This document shows positions 8,895 through 18,493 of a stretch of 64,000 nt of DNA, piece by piece. Source of the DNA: Phytomonas francai (lineage: Eukaryota > Euglenozoa > Kinetoplastea > Trypanosomatida > Trypanosomatidae). The translations under genes and the position numbers were made by a program. The notes under the pieces were generated by a model, which worked only from the letters and a program-made list of their open reading frames with translations, was not told the DNA's origin and searched no databases. Location: contig MJCC01000005.1 of the NCBI GenBank assembly GCA_001766655.1, forward strand, positions 31,474 through 95,473. Reading direction: 5' to 3'. The stretch's first letter is position 1. Every line of letters begins with the position of its first letter.

Positions 8895-11800
8895 TTAGAC
8901 TAAATTTTTGTATAAGTTGAGCCCATCTACTACTCTTTCCATATCATATACGAATTTTCGCGCGGCACGACGATCATTTATGATGTATTCTGTGATCGGT
9001 AATCTTCTATCAGTTTCGTATTCCTCCACCACGTGGACTGCGGGCGGGGCTAGATATCGTTCCATTGACCAATCCCTTTCTGAGGTGCCTCTGATGCCTT
9101 TATTTTCTTCAGGATGCTGATTTCTAGGAGTGATAATACTAACACCACGATGCTTTGGTGGGGTATCTACGAGCTCTTGATGTACAAAAGAGGAATCATT
9201 TTTGGGTTCATTGCCATCGAAAGAATTTCTTGGTGTTTGCACAAAGGGCTCCCCTATGTGGTTGCGATCTCGACTAGTAGACCTATTAGGGTAACTGTGT
9301 GATAGGGTAACCGAGTCCCCCAAGTCACCCCTGACGTCCTTCGTATACCTATTACGATCGGACACCCTTTCCAAATAGCGAAAAGGGCAATAGGAGAGGT
9401 TCAAGTCTTGGCTACGCCTATTAAAGTCGCTGTTGTTCTCCAAAGGTCGACTGCAGTCGTCTCTAAATTTCCTGATGTTGGAAGCCTCTCCTTTGTAGTC
9501 CTCCCACGACATGGATCGCTTTGCAGGGTGCGCCAAAAGATCACGTCTTTCGTTTTCTAAGGAATTTCTTCTGATGTCTGACCAGTTCTGATGAGCGTCA
9601 TCAAGCATTTCCGTGGCTTGCGAGAGCAAAGACTGGGACCTCTTGAATCTAGCGTACGGTTCAACATTCCGATTCATACGCTCATCGTCTAAAATTGCCC
9701 CAGGGATGGCAAACCGTGGGCTCATATAGAAGGCGCCCTTTTGCGTATTGATTTCCGTTTTAGACCAAGTTGATGGGGGCGCGTTGAATACTCTGGTTTC
9801 AATTACCTCTTCACTCTGAGGAAAATCCCTTTTAACGCCCTTCTTCGTTTCTTTCTTCCCTTTTTGTCCCTTGATTCTTTTTTCCCCCTTTTTGTGTTTC
9901 TTTTCCATTATTATCCTTAGCTGGTACTCCAGTGTGGTGGCCGGGTCTTCCTTTAACAGGTTTTCTATTTCTTGTAAACTGCCCTTACGATCCCGAGTGT
10001 GATACGGATCAGGACTTCGAGATTTGCTCTTTTTTGCCCCTTTCCCTTTAAATGTTCCGTTTTCTCGGTATTTATGGCCAGAGTGACGCCGGTGCCTGTG
10101 GTGATGATGATGATGATGCCTGTGGTGTCGATCAGAGTTGCCTTTGAAGGTGACCTGGACAAAGCCTGAGGTTGTTTCCACTTCGGGAACGGCTGGCTCT
10201 TGAATGAGTGAGGATTCACTGGTAGGCCGTGCTCGGGCTCCATCGCTGTCATGAGAAGATCCGGAAGCTCTGCGGAATGATGGATTCCGAGAGGCCTTAC
10301 TCAGTCTTTCCCCTTTCTCGAGATCCATTTCCTTCATATATTGACAGGCGGGCTCTGATTCTGATTGATCTTCCCCGTTTCTATGCAATTTATCGCCTCC
10401 CTTTCCTCGTGCCCGATCACATGGTCTGCTTTCCAAGGAAAAGGACCTTGTGTTGTCGTTGGAATTCCCTTTACCTTTTAGTTGGCCACCTTTATGATCG
10501 CTTATTGTATTTTGGACCACCTGGTACTGATTGAGATTGCAGGGCTGAATGACGTGGATATTCTCTCCATCGGATTGAAGGATAGGGAAGCTCTTTAAAT
10601 CCCCGTGGCTATGTGCGTGAGCCAGTGAGCCCTTATTGCCCATTGTTCCTTCTGTGTGCATCGAAGGTAGAGGTTCACTATCGCCTAAAGCACCTTGGGG
10701 TGAGTTTCGTGAAGTCTTGTTGCACAAATATCCCCTTGGGATTGTCAACACACTCTTTTCAGTCGTATCAGGATCCTCATCAAACCTTGAGAATACAAGA
10801 GGGACTGGCTTATCAGTAACTGATACTTCCCCAGTAGGCATATGTACAAAGTGAATTGCAGGTTTAGCAATCCAAACAGACATACCTGCATGTTCACTAG
10901 CATTTACATCATGCGTTTCTTCTGTAAATTCCTTTGGGGTTTGCAAGGCAGCACCTGTGTTGCCATTTTCATCTCTTTCAAAAGGCTTTACTACCAGGTT
11001 CTGCAGTTGGTTTGATTTTATTGGCGACGCCTGAGCGCTGATATGCGGATTTATCAGAGCATTTGACCCCGTTTTATGAAGTTCTGGGGGACCATAACCG
11101 AATTCCGATGAGCTGCTTCTAGTTGATGCCGCTGCTATTCCGCGTTTGTGCCGTTTTCGGGCATCTTCAGTGTCGTCGGAATCACTTTTGAGGGTCAAAG
11201 TTAGTTTTGTATGTTCTGTTGAGGTTGACTCCTCTTGTATAATGGAGATAGGATCACACTCATTTGGAATTCTATTATATGCAGAACAAGCATCTTGTAC
11301 AACATGTGAAAACGAAGGACACGGCACTGATGACAAGTTTGCCTTTTGTCCTATATGAGTTTTATCGTCGCATTTTGTAGAGTCTGACTTTTCTTGATCC
11401 AGAAATCCTCTTTGCGTTGGGTTTAATAAGTTTCTTTCTTCAGTTTTTGTTTCAGCATAATGTTTCATTTTTGTGTGTTTGGAGCGTTCAGGTTCGTTTG
11501 TTTGACGAGATGAAAGAGAGGGATGGTTACTAGAAGACCCTAATGGAGTTCCTAATAACTCCAGCCTAGAATACCTTTTTCGTTGACTCACGTTTTCGAC
11601 ATTGTCTTGGTTATTTTGTTTCTTTTCTTTGCGCTTGATTCTACTATTTGATCGATGATGAGAGTGATTGCTGCTAGACTTCGAGGTGGAGTGGGTCATG
11701 AAGCTATCGAATAGCTTATTCAACACATTCGCTCGATCGTGCTCCTGTCCGGCCCCAACTTGTTGCATAGGAGCAATATTTTTTTTCACAATAGAATTAC

Positions 11801-14372
11801 TGTCAGGACCGCTAGAGCTTTTCCGCTTTCGACGTGTTACCCAAATGAGATTCTTTCGAACGACTTTCTTTGCCTCTGAAGATACATTGTGAACCTCTGG
11901 GTTTGGTGGAAGCTCCAGAGCGGCGTTGTGATGCAAGGACACGCTGAGATCGCGACCTTCGGAGTCTTTCCAAGGGGCTACGTCGACTTTTTTTTCGCTA
12001 GTATTTCCTTCTCGTAGTTTAGAATTGACAGCGTTAGGCTGCTTCATGGCGCCGGCACCATCCTTGGGAGTTTTATGGAAAGGATGGCCCGTCGACACTG
12101 GTTCAGGGCTCAGAGTGTTATGCTCTGAGAGAAGCTTCTTTGCGACTTCATTGATGGTCTGCATTTCCTTCTCTGGTGGATTTGCCGAGGCACCATGGGA
12201 GTCACCATTGGGCACCTGTCGTGTCGGCGGGCTGGTTTCGCTCTTGATTTCAGTGGAGTTACGGGGCACAACGGCCGGTCTGACCTTGGGAGAATGAATG
12301 GGGAGCTTCCCCGACGCAGTACTTTCGTAACGCGGTGTGCCATTCGACGAGTGACCTTTAGAGGAGAGGTGCGTGTATTCTGGAGGATGGGGATACGTAG
12401 GGACAATTTTGGCAGGCCCAGGCTCCGAACCCATAGAGGGTAGTCTTTCTTCACGCTCACTTTCGCTGATGAGGGCATGTGAATCTTCGGGCAGCGACTG
12501 CGTGAGATGGGTGGATGGTATTATGCGGATCACTTCAATCGAGGGCGAAGCTTTTTTACTTTTATGGGGCACATTAGCCTCACTAGAGTTCGTATACGTC
12601 TCTTGTGAAGTGGGTAATGGTAAGCTCTGATGATCTTGCTGCACCTTCACAGGTATGCGATCTTCGTATTTCTCGAATGCTTTGGATTCACCCCTACCTG
12701 ATTCTGTGTCTTTCCTTAGTGCATTATGTGTTGCCGTATTAGTTAAGCATGATTCATTTGTTTTCTGAATGACATCACGCCCTGTGTTATCTGTCTCAGA
12801 ATGAACTAAGCTAGCATTGTCGTTGGCATCTCCTTGATAATCTTGGGTGAGCTCGCTATGGTTCAGTAGCGCTGTGTTCTGTGGACTGTCTCGTGGCCCA
12901 GAATAGGAGCCAATATGATTACTGGGGCTATGGTTTAGTACAGGGCTATTACTCAATTCGCTACTGCTATGCAAATAAAGGGATTTATTACCTTCCAAGT
13001 CCATGCCTTTTTCGTTTACAGAAGTGGATTCTAGTTGTAATGAACTTCCCAGGCTACTAGAGGGATTCTGTGACCCTGGTGAAGCTTGCGAGTGATAGAG
13101 GCGTGACTGGCTTGCGACTTTTCCCTGTCGCTGCTGCTGATGGGGTGCTTCGCATGTTGATGGGTAATCTTCAGTAGGTGAATCTTCCTCTGGGGTGATG
13201 GTCTCCCGATATTTACCGTTCAGGCTCGCCCCTGGTGGCGGATCGCTCTGAGCGGACCGGTGAGAGGGAAGTTGTGACCTTGAGGGCCCTTCAGCGAGGG
13301 GTTTCTGGGGCGTGGTAGCGGAGAGCATTATATTAGGCTGTGTGTCTACGGTGCCATTGTCGACATTGCTTTTATTACTTGGAATATTGCACTGCTCCAC
13401 ATTTTGATTGTTGTGAGACGGCAATCTGGAATTCTTTTGTGGATACTTTTGCAGGTTGTCTTGATGTTCAAGACTGGGACATGGGACACCATATGAAATT
13501 GAGGACATCTCATAAATTTGAATAGATTCCAGGACATTATGGCCAATGGAGGGCTCACTAAAGTCATAATCACTTTCTTCTTCATAGTCATCTCTGTCTT
13601 CTATAATTATATTTTCCATTGACGCAAAGGAAATGCGGTGAGACTTTTTCTGAGACTGACCGCTCCCAGGATGACGCAAAATTGATCGTGGCTGAATTTT
13701 TGCCTTGATTACCTTCATGTATTCGCTGCTGTCACCCGTACTCTTGTCCTTTTGATAGGGTTCTTTCTCGTACGAGTTTAGAGATTTGGAGGAGGAGCGG
13801 CTAATTGAATTTTTGTTATTGTTTTTTGAGGGGTAAAACGTGTCTGCAATGAGAGACTCACTCTCTGAAGGTCCTTGAGCACGCTCCGACGACGAAGATC
13901 TGGGTACAACCCGTTGGCGTTCTAACTGTAGCGCCACATTGCCCCTCGATTGCTCTATGCTCACCGTGCTCGATGAGTTTTTCAGCCGAAATAATGCTAT
14001 TTCTTCCTTGTTGCCGCGCCCACGTGAAGGGCTCTCAGGTTGCTTCAAAGGAGACTGCTGAATCTTCCTTTTGAGCATTGATGTACTCTTTCTTTGGAAT
14101 TTCCACGTGTCTTCTGAGGATCGTGAAGAGAAAGATGAGCTGGTTTGGCTACTCATTGGGGAAGTATCAAAGCTGGTATCTTCGACATCCTCAAGGTTAA
14201 AATGTTCCCTTGTTGAGTGTGAGGCATTGCTGACAATAGTGTAGGGCTCTTTCTCAGCGTCAAAATCACTAGTGACGGCTCTTCGGGATCCTTGCAAAAT
14301 AGGCACATTGTTTATACTCAAACGAAACGAAGGTTGAGATGGCTCCATTATGGCCAGGGCTTTTCCAGACAT
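8895..14372 (-). CDS. Giant low-complexity hypothetical protein (1,825 aa)
   Basis: A single open frame of 1,825 codons starts at an ATG and is dominated by Ser, Asn, Lys, Arg, Glu and Pro. I recognise no enzymatic domain, signal peptide or membrane span. Visible features are basic clusters such as RKNLIWVTRRKRKS (near residue 845) and KKHKKGEKRIKG (near 1490), and a His-rich run (RHHRHHHHHHHRHRRH) near residue 1415. A more ordered C-terminal stretch (about 1520-1825) has several RSxS/RRxS-type sites that could be phosphorylated, and it ends in a short amphipathic segment around ARKFVYDMERVVDGLNLYKN. The composition suggests a disordered cytoskeletal or scaffolding protein, but that is a guess. 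It is the longest complete gene in the window. Confidence 0.6.
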   Translation of the reverse strand: MSGKALAIMEPSQPSFRLSINNVPILQGSRRAVTSDFDAEKEPYTIVSNASHSTREHFNLEDVEDTSFDTSPMSSQTSSSFSSRSSEDTWKFQRKSTSMLKRKIQQSPLKQPESPSRGRGNKEEIALFRLKNSSSTVSIEQSRGNVALQLERQRVVPRSSSSERAQGPSESESLIADTFYPSKNNNKNSISRSSSKSLNSYEKEPYQKDKSTGDSSEYMKVIKAKIQPRSILRHPGSGQSQKKSHRISFASMENIIIEDRDDYEEESDYDFSEPSIGHNVLESIQIYEMSSISYGVPCPSLEHQDNLQKYPQKNSRLPSHNNQNVEQCNIPSNKSNVDNGTVDTQPNIMLSATTPQKPLAEGPSRSQLPSHRSAQSDPPPGASLNGKYRETITPEEDSPTEDYPSTCEAPHQQQRQGKVASQSRLYHSQASPGSQNPSSSLGSSLQLESTSVNEKGMDLEGNKSLYLHSSSELSNSPVLNHSPSNHIGSYSGPRDSPQNTALLNHSELTQDYQGDANDNASLVHSETDNTGRDVIQKTNESCLTNTATHNALRKDTESGRGESKAFEKYEDRIPVKVQQDHQSLPLPTSQETYTNSSEANVPHKSKKASPSIEVIRIIPSTHLTQSLPEDSHALISESEREERLPSMGSEPGPAKIVPTYPHPPEYTHLSSKGHSSNGTPRYESTASGKLPIHSPKVRPAVVPRNSTEIKSETSPPTRQVPNGDSHGASANPPEKEMQTINEVAKKLLSEHNTLSPEPVSTGHPFHKTPKDGAGAMKQPNAVNSKLREGNTSEKKVDVAPWKDSEGRDLSVSLHHNAALELPPNPEVHNVSSEAKKVVRKNLIWVTRRKRKSSSGPDSNSIVKKNIAPMQQVGAGQEHDRANVLNKLFDSFMTHSTSKSSSNHSHHRSNSRIKRKEKKQNNQDNVENVSQRKRYSRLELLGTPLGSSSNHPSLSSRQTNEPERSKHTKMKHYAETKTEERNLLNPTQRGFLDQEKSDSTKCDDKTHIGQKANLSSVPCPSFSHVVQDACSAYNRIPNECDPISIIQEESTSTEHTKLTLTLKSDSDDTEDARKRHKRGIAAASTRSSSSEFGYGPPELHKTGSNALINPHISAQASPIKSNQLQNLVVKPFERDENGNTGAALQTPKEFTEETHDVNASEHAGMSVWIAKPAIHFVHMPTGEVSVTDKPVPLVFSRFDEDPDTTEKSVLTIPRGYLCNKTSRNSPQGALGDSEPLPSMHTEGTMGNKGSLAHAHSHGDLKSFPILQSDGENIHVIQPCNLNQYQVVQNTISDHKGGQLKGKGNSNDNTRSFSLESRPCDRARGKGGDKLHRNGEDQSESEPACQYMKEMDLEKGERLSKASRNPSFRRASGSSHDSDGARARPTSESSLIQEPAVPEVETTSGFVQVTFKGNSDRHHRHHHHHHHRHRRHSGHKYRENGTFKGKGAKKSKSRSPDPYHTRDRKGSLQEIENLLKEDPATTLEYQLRIIMEKKHKKGEKRIKGQKGKKETKKGVKRDFPQSEEVIETRVFNAPPSTWSKTEINTQKGAFYMSPRFAIPGAILDDERMNRNVEPYARFKRSQSLLSQATEMLDDAHQNWSDIRRNSLENERRDLLAHPAKRSMSWEDYKGEASNIRKFRDDCSRPLENNSDFNRRSQDLNLSYCPFRYLERVSDRNRYTKDVRGDLGDSVTLSHSYPNRSTSRDRNHIGEPFVQTPRNSFDGNEPKNDSSFVHQELVDTPPKHRGVSIITPRNQHPEENKGIRGTSERDWSMERYLAPPAVHVVEEYETDRRLPITEYIINDRRAARKFVYDMERVVDGLNLYKNLV

Positions 14373-15808
14373 ACACTATTAGAGAAGAATAAAATCCCCA
14401 CACTTCAAAAAAAAAAACCCGGAAGAAATGCCCTTGAGAAAGAAATGAAGTTGAAACCAGGTAAAAAACATTCATAAATATATATTTATCTCCATCTCTA
14501 GATATGCAACACAAATGGTTTACCAATGTGAATGAATAATAGCAAAAAGGAACTCCATTTTTATAAAATAGGAAGTTGGAGTGAACGTAAGATCAATTAT
14601 TTAGTGCAAGCAAACCTATCAATAAACAGGGAAAAGTATTAGACATACGAGGAACAGGATTGAAATAATATCTTTTAATATTTTTCTCGCACATAGCTGT
14701 AAGTCTTATGACATGTGCGTCTAAAACTACTCACCAGCAACTACAACTGCGCCGCTCTGTTGCTTTAGAGGACCTGTACGTTTACCGATCATTATTGACT
14801 CTTGGTTTTGAGTCGTTTCTAAAGCGATGATAGACCATTGAACATGCCACGGTATGTACTACATATCATTCTTTTAGAGATATTTAAAGCATACTGTAAT
14901 CTATTAAATATTTATTTATGAAATCATGAGTGTGGATTATATAAACTTCGATGTCTTTAAATTGTTTATTTTGTTCAAACACCTCGTTTTACTACCGACC
15001 CCAACAGTGTATTAAATAAGAAGCTTTCCCATTGGATATAGCAAAGAAGTTCTGTTTGTATTTTTCCCTTTAAAGGTGCAAAATATGAACCTCTTTAGTT
15101 AATAGTCAGCTTTATCAGAATCTAGCCCAGAATACAACCTATTCAACTGTTTTTCATCTCATAATGAATAAATAATCTTGTTTCTTTTTTTGAAGCAAAT
15201 CTTACCAAAACATCCCGATCTTGATAATGGTATAGATACAGGAGAATATTTTAGTTGTTATTTGAAATGGAATTATTTTTCATCCATAGGCACTGGAAAT
15301 TGTTTCTAGGCAAAAAAGTGTGATTTAAAAGCAAGCTCAAAAGCGTCAGTATTCTTTTCTTCTCAATAAATTTATTTGTTCATTGAAACAGAGGGACAAA
15401 GAAGAAGGCTAATTGATTATTTATACACTCCCTCCTTAAAGTGCGCGCGCGCACACACACACGCATACACATATATAGTAATAATAATGTGTATTTATAA
15501 AGAATAAGTGCATCAATTATAAAAGCGGTGGAGTAATGGTTTCCACTTCCTTTCATTATATACATATATATACATTCCTTTTGGTCTTCTTCTTAAGGTT
15601 GTCAAACGTGAATAAAAATGGGATAAATGGATACGACGCGGATAATAAAGAAAAGAAATAAGATACCGACAAACATAGGGTATAAAGCAATGGGGAAAAA
15701 TCCTTGAGGCCAGTATGAGGTACACACAACCACACACATACGTACATAAAGGAAAAGATTCACCGAACAACACGTACACGTGAGTCTATTGCTTTCATAT
15801 TATATATT
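14373..15808. other. Long intergenic region, no gene seen
   Basis: At 1.4 kb this is the longest spacer in the window. No frame above about 90 codons occurs and those present are AT-rich and repeat-driven. The stretch 14700-14880 is less AT-rich than its surroundings and contains a small inverted repeat (GACTC ... GAGTC near 14796-14813), but I cannot assign an RNA gene. A GC/CA/TA alternating run lies at 15441-15477. Confidence 0.5.
15441..15477. repeat. Alternating purine-pyrimidine run (GC, CA, TA)
   Basis: The run begins GTGCGCGCGCGC and passes into CA and then TA dinucleotides. Alternating purine-pyrimidine DNA of this kind can adopt the Z form. It lies in the spacer between the ATG101-like gene and the 1,825-residue gene. 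Confidence 0.8.
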
Positions 15809-17086
15809 TTAAATAAAGGAATGACACTTATGTGCCTGGACATCGAATACCAACTCGCCTGATGTGAAGTCGGAAAAGGTTTCCATGTTGATCGTGTCAT
15901 AGAACGTTTTGGATATAAATTGAATAACATCTTCGACCTGTGAAGAATCGTTAATGAACATGAGGCCGCCGCCACCCGACGGGGCCCGCTGCCTCCCGGC
16001 CTCACTGGCTCCTTCATCCCCTACCGGAGCGCGTTTTGGCGTCCGAAGGACGGTGCTCTCGTCACTCGTTTGGATCACCACGAAGGTCCACTCCGCCAGG
16101 GGCCGCGTCTGGGGGACATGCCAGCGCACCTCGTTAACGGAAAGACGGACGTCAAGTTCGAGCCCCACCTCTCCCGGCTGGAGTCGAGCGGCGGGTGGGG
16201 CGCCAAACCCTTCGGAGCCCGCTCGAGCCGAGTTCGGGCTTCCATGGGGGAGGGGCAGAGTGGAGCTATTTCTTTCGTGGATCTCCGGAAAGACAGGCTC
16301 ATATTCCATTCGCCCGCTGTTAAGTTCCTTCCTCGTCGTTGCAGCCTCCATAACGGTAAAGCCAGTTCCAAAGCTATTTGGATTGCTACTAGAACTGTTG
16401 GGGGAGCTGCAGACGACCCCTTGTTGGCTTTGAACCCGCATGCGCCGCTCCGATTGTTCACGGCGTGATTGTTCAACAATGGCCGTTATCTCTTTCAAAG
16501 CCCGTTCATATGCGGGCAGGATGGTGGGATTATGAGTTTCGCACACAACAATCTGGATATCGCCAAGTTTGTGAACCAGCTGTGTCACGGGCACTACGAG
16601 GGGCTGTTCATGAACTCGCCGTAAGGCTGCCAATTGTTCCTCTTGAGCCGCGTCAAATGACTGTGGGATATCTGGAAATACATCAGCTTCTCTAACGTTG
16701 TCTATAACCGTGTCATTAGTGCTGCTTCCTATGCTCGTGGTTTTGCCTAAGAAGCCCATAACGGCAGAGAAAACCGCGGTAGCGGCTGGTAAAGCAGCGG
16801 CAAGACTAGAATTTGGAGCGCTTGTAGGATTCCATCCGGAGCGCGGCGAGCGCTTGAGGGGGGCCGGATGCGGTGCCACTGGTGCGTGAAATTCGATCAC
16901 GTATAAAATCGTATATAGGAGCGATGGAAGTGCCGATGGAGTCACACGTATTGGATAACGACCTAAATATGATGAAGGTAGGGATGAATCTGAAGCCCCC
17001 GTCGGGGAGGCTACCGGACCCTGTGGTGAGCTGCCTCTAGAGTTACCTTTTTTGTAGGCTACATAGTTGAATTTATGGTAGTTCAT
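15809..17086 (-). CDS. ATG101-like HORMA-fold protein with large insertions
   Basis: The protein has 425 residues. Three separated segments line up with ATG101, the HORMA partner of ATG13 in the autophagy-initiating kinase complex. The helix LPSLLYTILYVIEFHAP (52-69) matches the ATG101 ILHTIxFHR signature. The segment IQIVVCETH...YERALKEITAIVEQ (178-206) matches the DFTYVRV...LDRAL region. The segment VRLSVNEVRWHVPQTRPLAEW (313-333) followed by TFVVI matches its RW...PW..W strand. A final helix (EDVIQFISKTFYDTIN) and the strand LVFDVQ complete the pattern. ATG101 is normally about 220 residues; here Ser/Pro/Gly-rich insertions nearly double it. Mad2 and Rev7 are alternatives, but the FH and W positions favour ATG101. 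The similarity is by eye and needs profile support. Confidence 0.5.
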   Translation of the reverse strand: MNYHKFNYVAYKKGNSRGSSPQGPVASPTGASDSSLPSSYLGRYPIRVTPSALPSLLYTILYVIEFHAPVAPHPAPLKRSPRSGWNPTSAPNSSLAAALPAATAVFSAVMGFLGKTTSIGSSTNDTVIDNVREADVFPDIPQSFDAAQEEQLAALRRVHEQPLVVPVTQLVHKLGDIQIVVCETHNPTILPAYERALKEITAIVEQSRREQSERRMRVQSQQGVVCSSPNSSSSNPNSFGTGFTVMEAATTRKELNSGRMEYEPVFPEIHERNSSTLPLPHGSPNSARAGSEGFGAPPAARLQPGEVGLELDVRLSVNEVRWHVPQTRPLAEWTFVVIQTSDESTVLRTPKRAPVGDEGASEAGRQRAPSGGGGLMFINDSSQVEDVIQFISKTFYDTINMETFSDFTSGELVFDVQAHKCHSFI

Positions 17087-17549
17087 TTTCTCGAGCCACG
17101 TCCCTCTGATATTTAGAATGGAAGCTCTTGTCTATGTCTATAGTTATAGCAGCAAATCATGCACTTTATTGCCACGTATTGAGAATTTTATCTTTTTTTT
17201 TTGCAAACAAACAGAGTGTTTACTATGGAGGAAGGCATTTTGGGAGAATTGTCGTAGTTGAATTTTAAGCGCAAGACGCAAATTGAGAGCTCAGAGGAAA
17301 GCAAGAAGAAACGTCCGAGAGGTAAGGTAACGCATAGGAGAGAGGAGGGGTGCAGGTAATGCATGGGATCTTGAGTTTGTGAATTTACTAAGATCACCAC
17401 AATTTATAGTTGGGTAAAGGTAATGTTAAATCATTATAGTAGCAAGAAGAAAATAAAGGTCTTGATATCATTACAAGAATATCACCATTCCTATATTCTT
17501 TTCGCACTAACCCCCCCCCCCCCCCTCCTTTATTTCCACACATCTTTTC
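17087..17549. other. Intergenic region with a long C/G run
   Basis: This spacer lies between the DUF167 gene and the ATG101-like gene. It holds the 15-base run at 17511-17525 and otherwise AT-rich sequence. A frame at 17188-17400 on the minus strand is short and lacks any recognisable feature, so I do not call it. Confidence 0.5.
17511..17525 (-). repeat. G15 homopolymer in the sense strand, 3' of the DUF167 gene
   Basis: Fifteen C on the plus strand are fifteen G in the transcript, starting about 25 bases after the DUF167 stop codon. Confidence 0.85.
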
Positions 17550-18116
17550 TTAATCTGACACCTTCTCCAATAGACAAGCCAGCTCCCATTCCGAACCAGG
17601 GAACTCCACTTCTAATAGCTTAGATCGAGATGTCGTGCCGCGTGCAAGACGAACTGCGACACGAGTTGGTGGTAGGAACACATTTTCGCTTGTGTTAGTG
17701 GTACCACTTTTGTCCTTCAGGTCACCTATTTCAGCCCGACATTTGGACTTTTTCGTGCCTCTTCCTTTTGTTTTCTTTGAGGATCCGGAAGTGCCCTTCT
17801 TTGCTGCATCATCACCCGTCACAGGAAGGTCAGTGAAGGTGGGTTTAGACGCAGTGTGTGAGGGATGGGCAAAAAGCTTTTCAGGAGAGAAAGGAAAACC
17901 CCCAAGCTCCTTCATGCCTGTTTCCAAGGTTTCTTGCATGAAATCTACCAGTTCTTTGTTGGCTTGACCTTCCACCGGGGGGGCCGCCAAGCGAATTTCC
18001 AGGGCCTCATCGGAGGAATTTGCAACTGAGGCGAAGTTTGTTACCTTAGAACCTGGTTTGGCTCGAACGGCTATGGTATATACACCTGGTCTAAGGACTT
18101 TAATAAATGAGGCCAT
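17550..18116 (-). CDS. DUF167 / YggU (UPF0235) family protein
   Basis: The N-terminal 65 residues carry the family signature: YTIAVRAKPGSKVTNF, then EIRLAAPPVEGQANKELVDF, equivalent to the bacterial and human (C15orf40) APPvxGxAN motif. The second half of the fold resumes after about residue 140 with VAVRLARGTTSRSKLLEVEF, the G.tSR.K motif. Between them lies a roughly 75-residue, lysine-rich insertion (KKTKGRGTKKSK). The family is small and widespread and has no settled biochemical role. At 188 residues it is longer than the usual 100-125 because of that insertion. The start follows ordinary AT-rich sequence. Confidence 0.85.
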   Translation of the reverse strand: MASFIKVLRPGVYTIAVRAKPGSKVTNFASVANSSDEALEIRLAAPPVEGQANKELVDFMQETLETGMKELGGFPFSPEKLFAHPSHTASKPTFTDLPVTGDDAAKKGTSGSSKKTKGRGTKKSKCRAEIGDLKDKSGTTNTSENVFLPPTRVAVRLARGTTSRSKLLEVEFPGSEWELACLLEKVSD

Positions 18117-18493
18117 ATTTTGTCGCTTAGCATTCCTTCACTTGTACAACCCCAATTACCTTAAAAGGAAAAAATGTGCGGTTTCGAAAAGTTCACCGAA
18201 TGCGCCTCTTTCTTTACCCTCCCCCCCCCCCCTCCCTCCCTTTCTTTCCAGAAAGAGAAATGATACGCAATGATCCAATCACTAAAACGGAGGAGGGGGG
18301 GGGAGGGGGAGGAAATAAATACATGGCATTTTTATCAATACTTAATGCCAGCATCTTGGCACTGCCATAAGTAATGTTACACAAAGCCATTAGAAAAAGC
18401 AAACCTGTCTCACCAAGATCCAAGCAAGGAAGGCGAGACATTTTTGTTTGATAAATCACTCAAAGTGTTCCTATTTCCCCATTTTCGACTTCA
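18117..18493. other. Intergenic region with opposed G-rich and C-rich tracts
   Basis: The sense strand carries a C9-containing pyrimidine tract (18291-18310 in plus coordinates) and then, closer to the DUF167 start, a G-rich block with G12 (18221-18240). The first could serve as the polypyrimidine tract for the DUF167 mRNA. The two are complementary enough that they might pair. Confidence 0.55.
18221..18240 (-). repeat. G-rich block (G12 plus GGGAGGG) in the sense strand
   Basis: The plus strand has C12 followed by TCCCTCCC. In the transcript this gives four or more runs of three or more G with one-base spacers, a possible G-quadruplex, about 110 bases 5' of the DUF167 ATG. Confidence 0.7.

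Noticed and set aside
14700..14880. Possible structured RNA (tRNA or snoRNA) in the long spacer
   Set aside because: There is a small inverted repeat and less AT-rich sequence, but no A/B box pair, no C/D or AGA box in a convincing arrangement and no cloverleaf that I could draw.
17188..17400. Minus-strand frame of 70 codons between DUF167 and ATG101-like genes
   Set aside because: It is short, in a spacer with pyrimidine-rich sequence, and has no recognisable motif.
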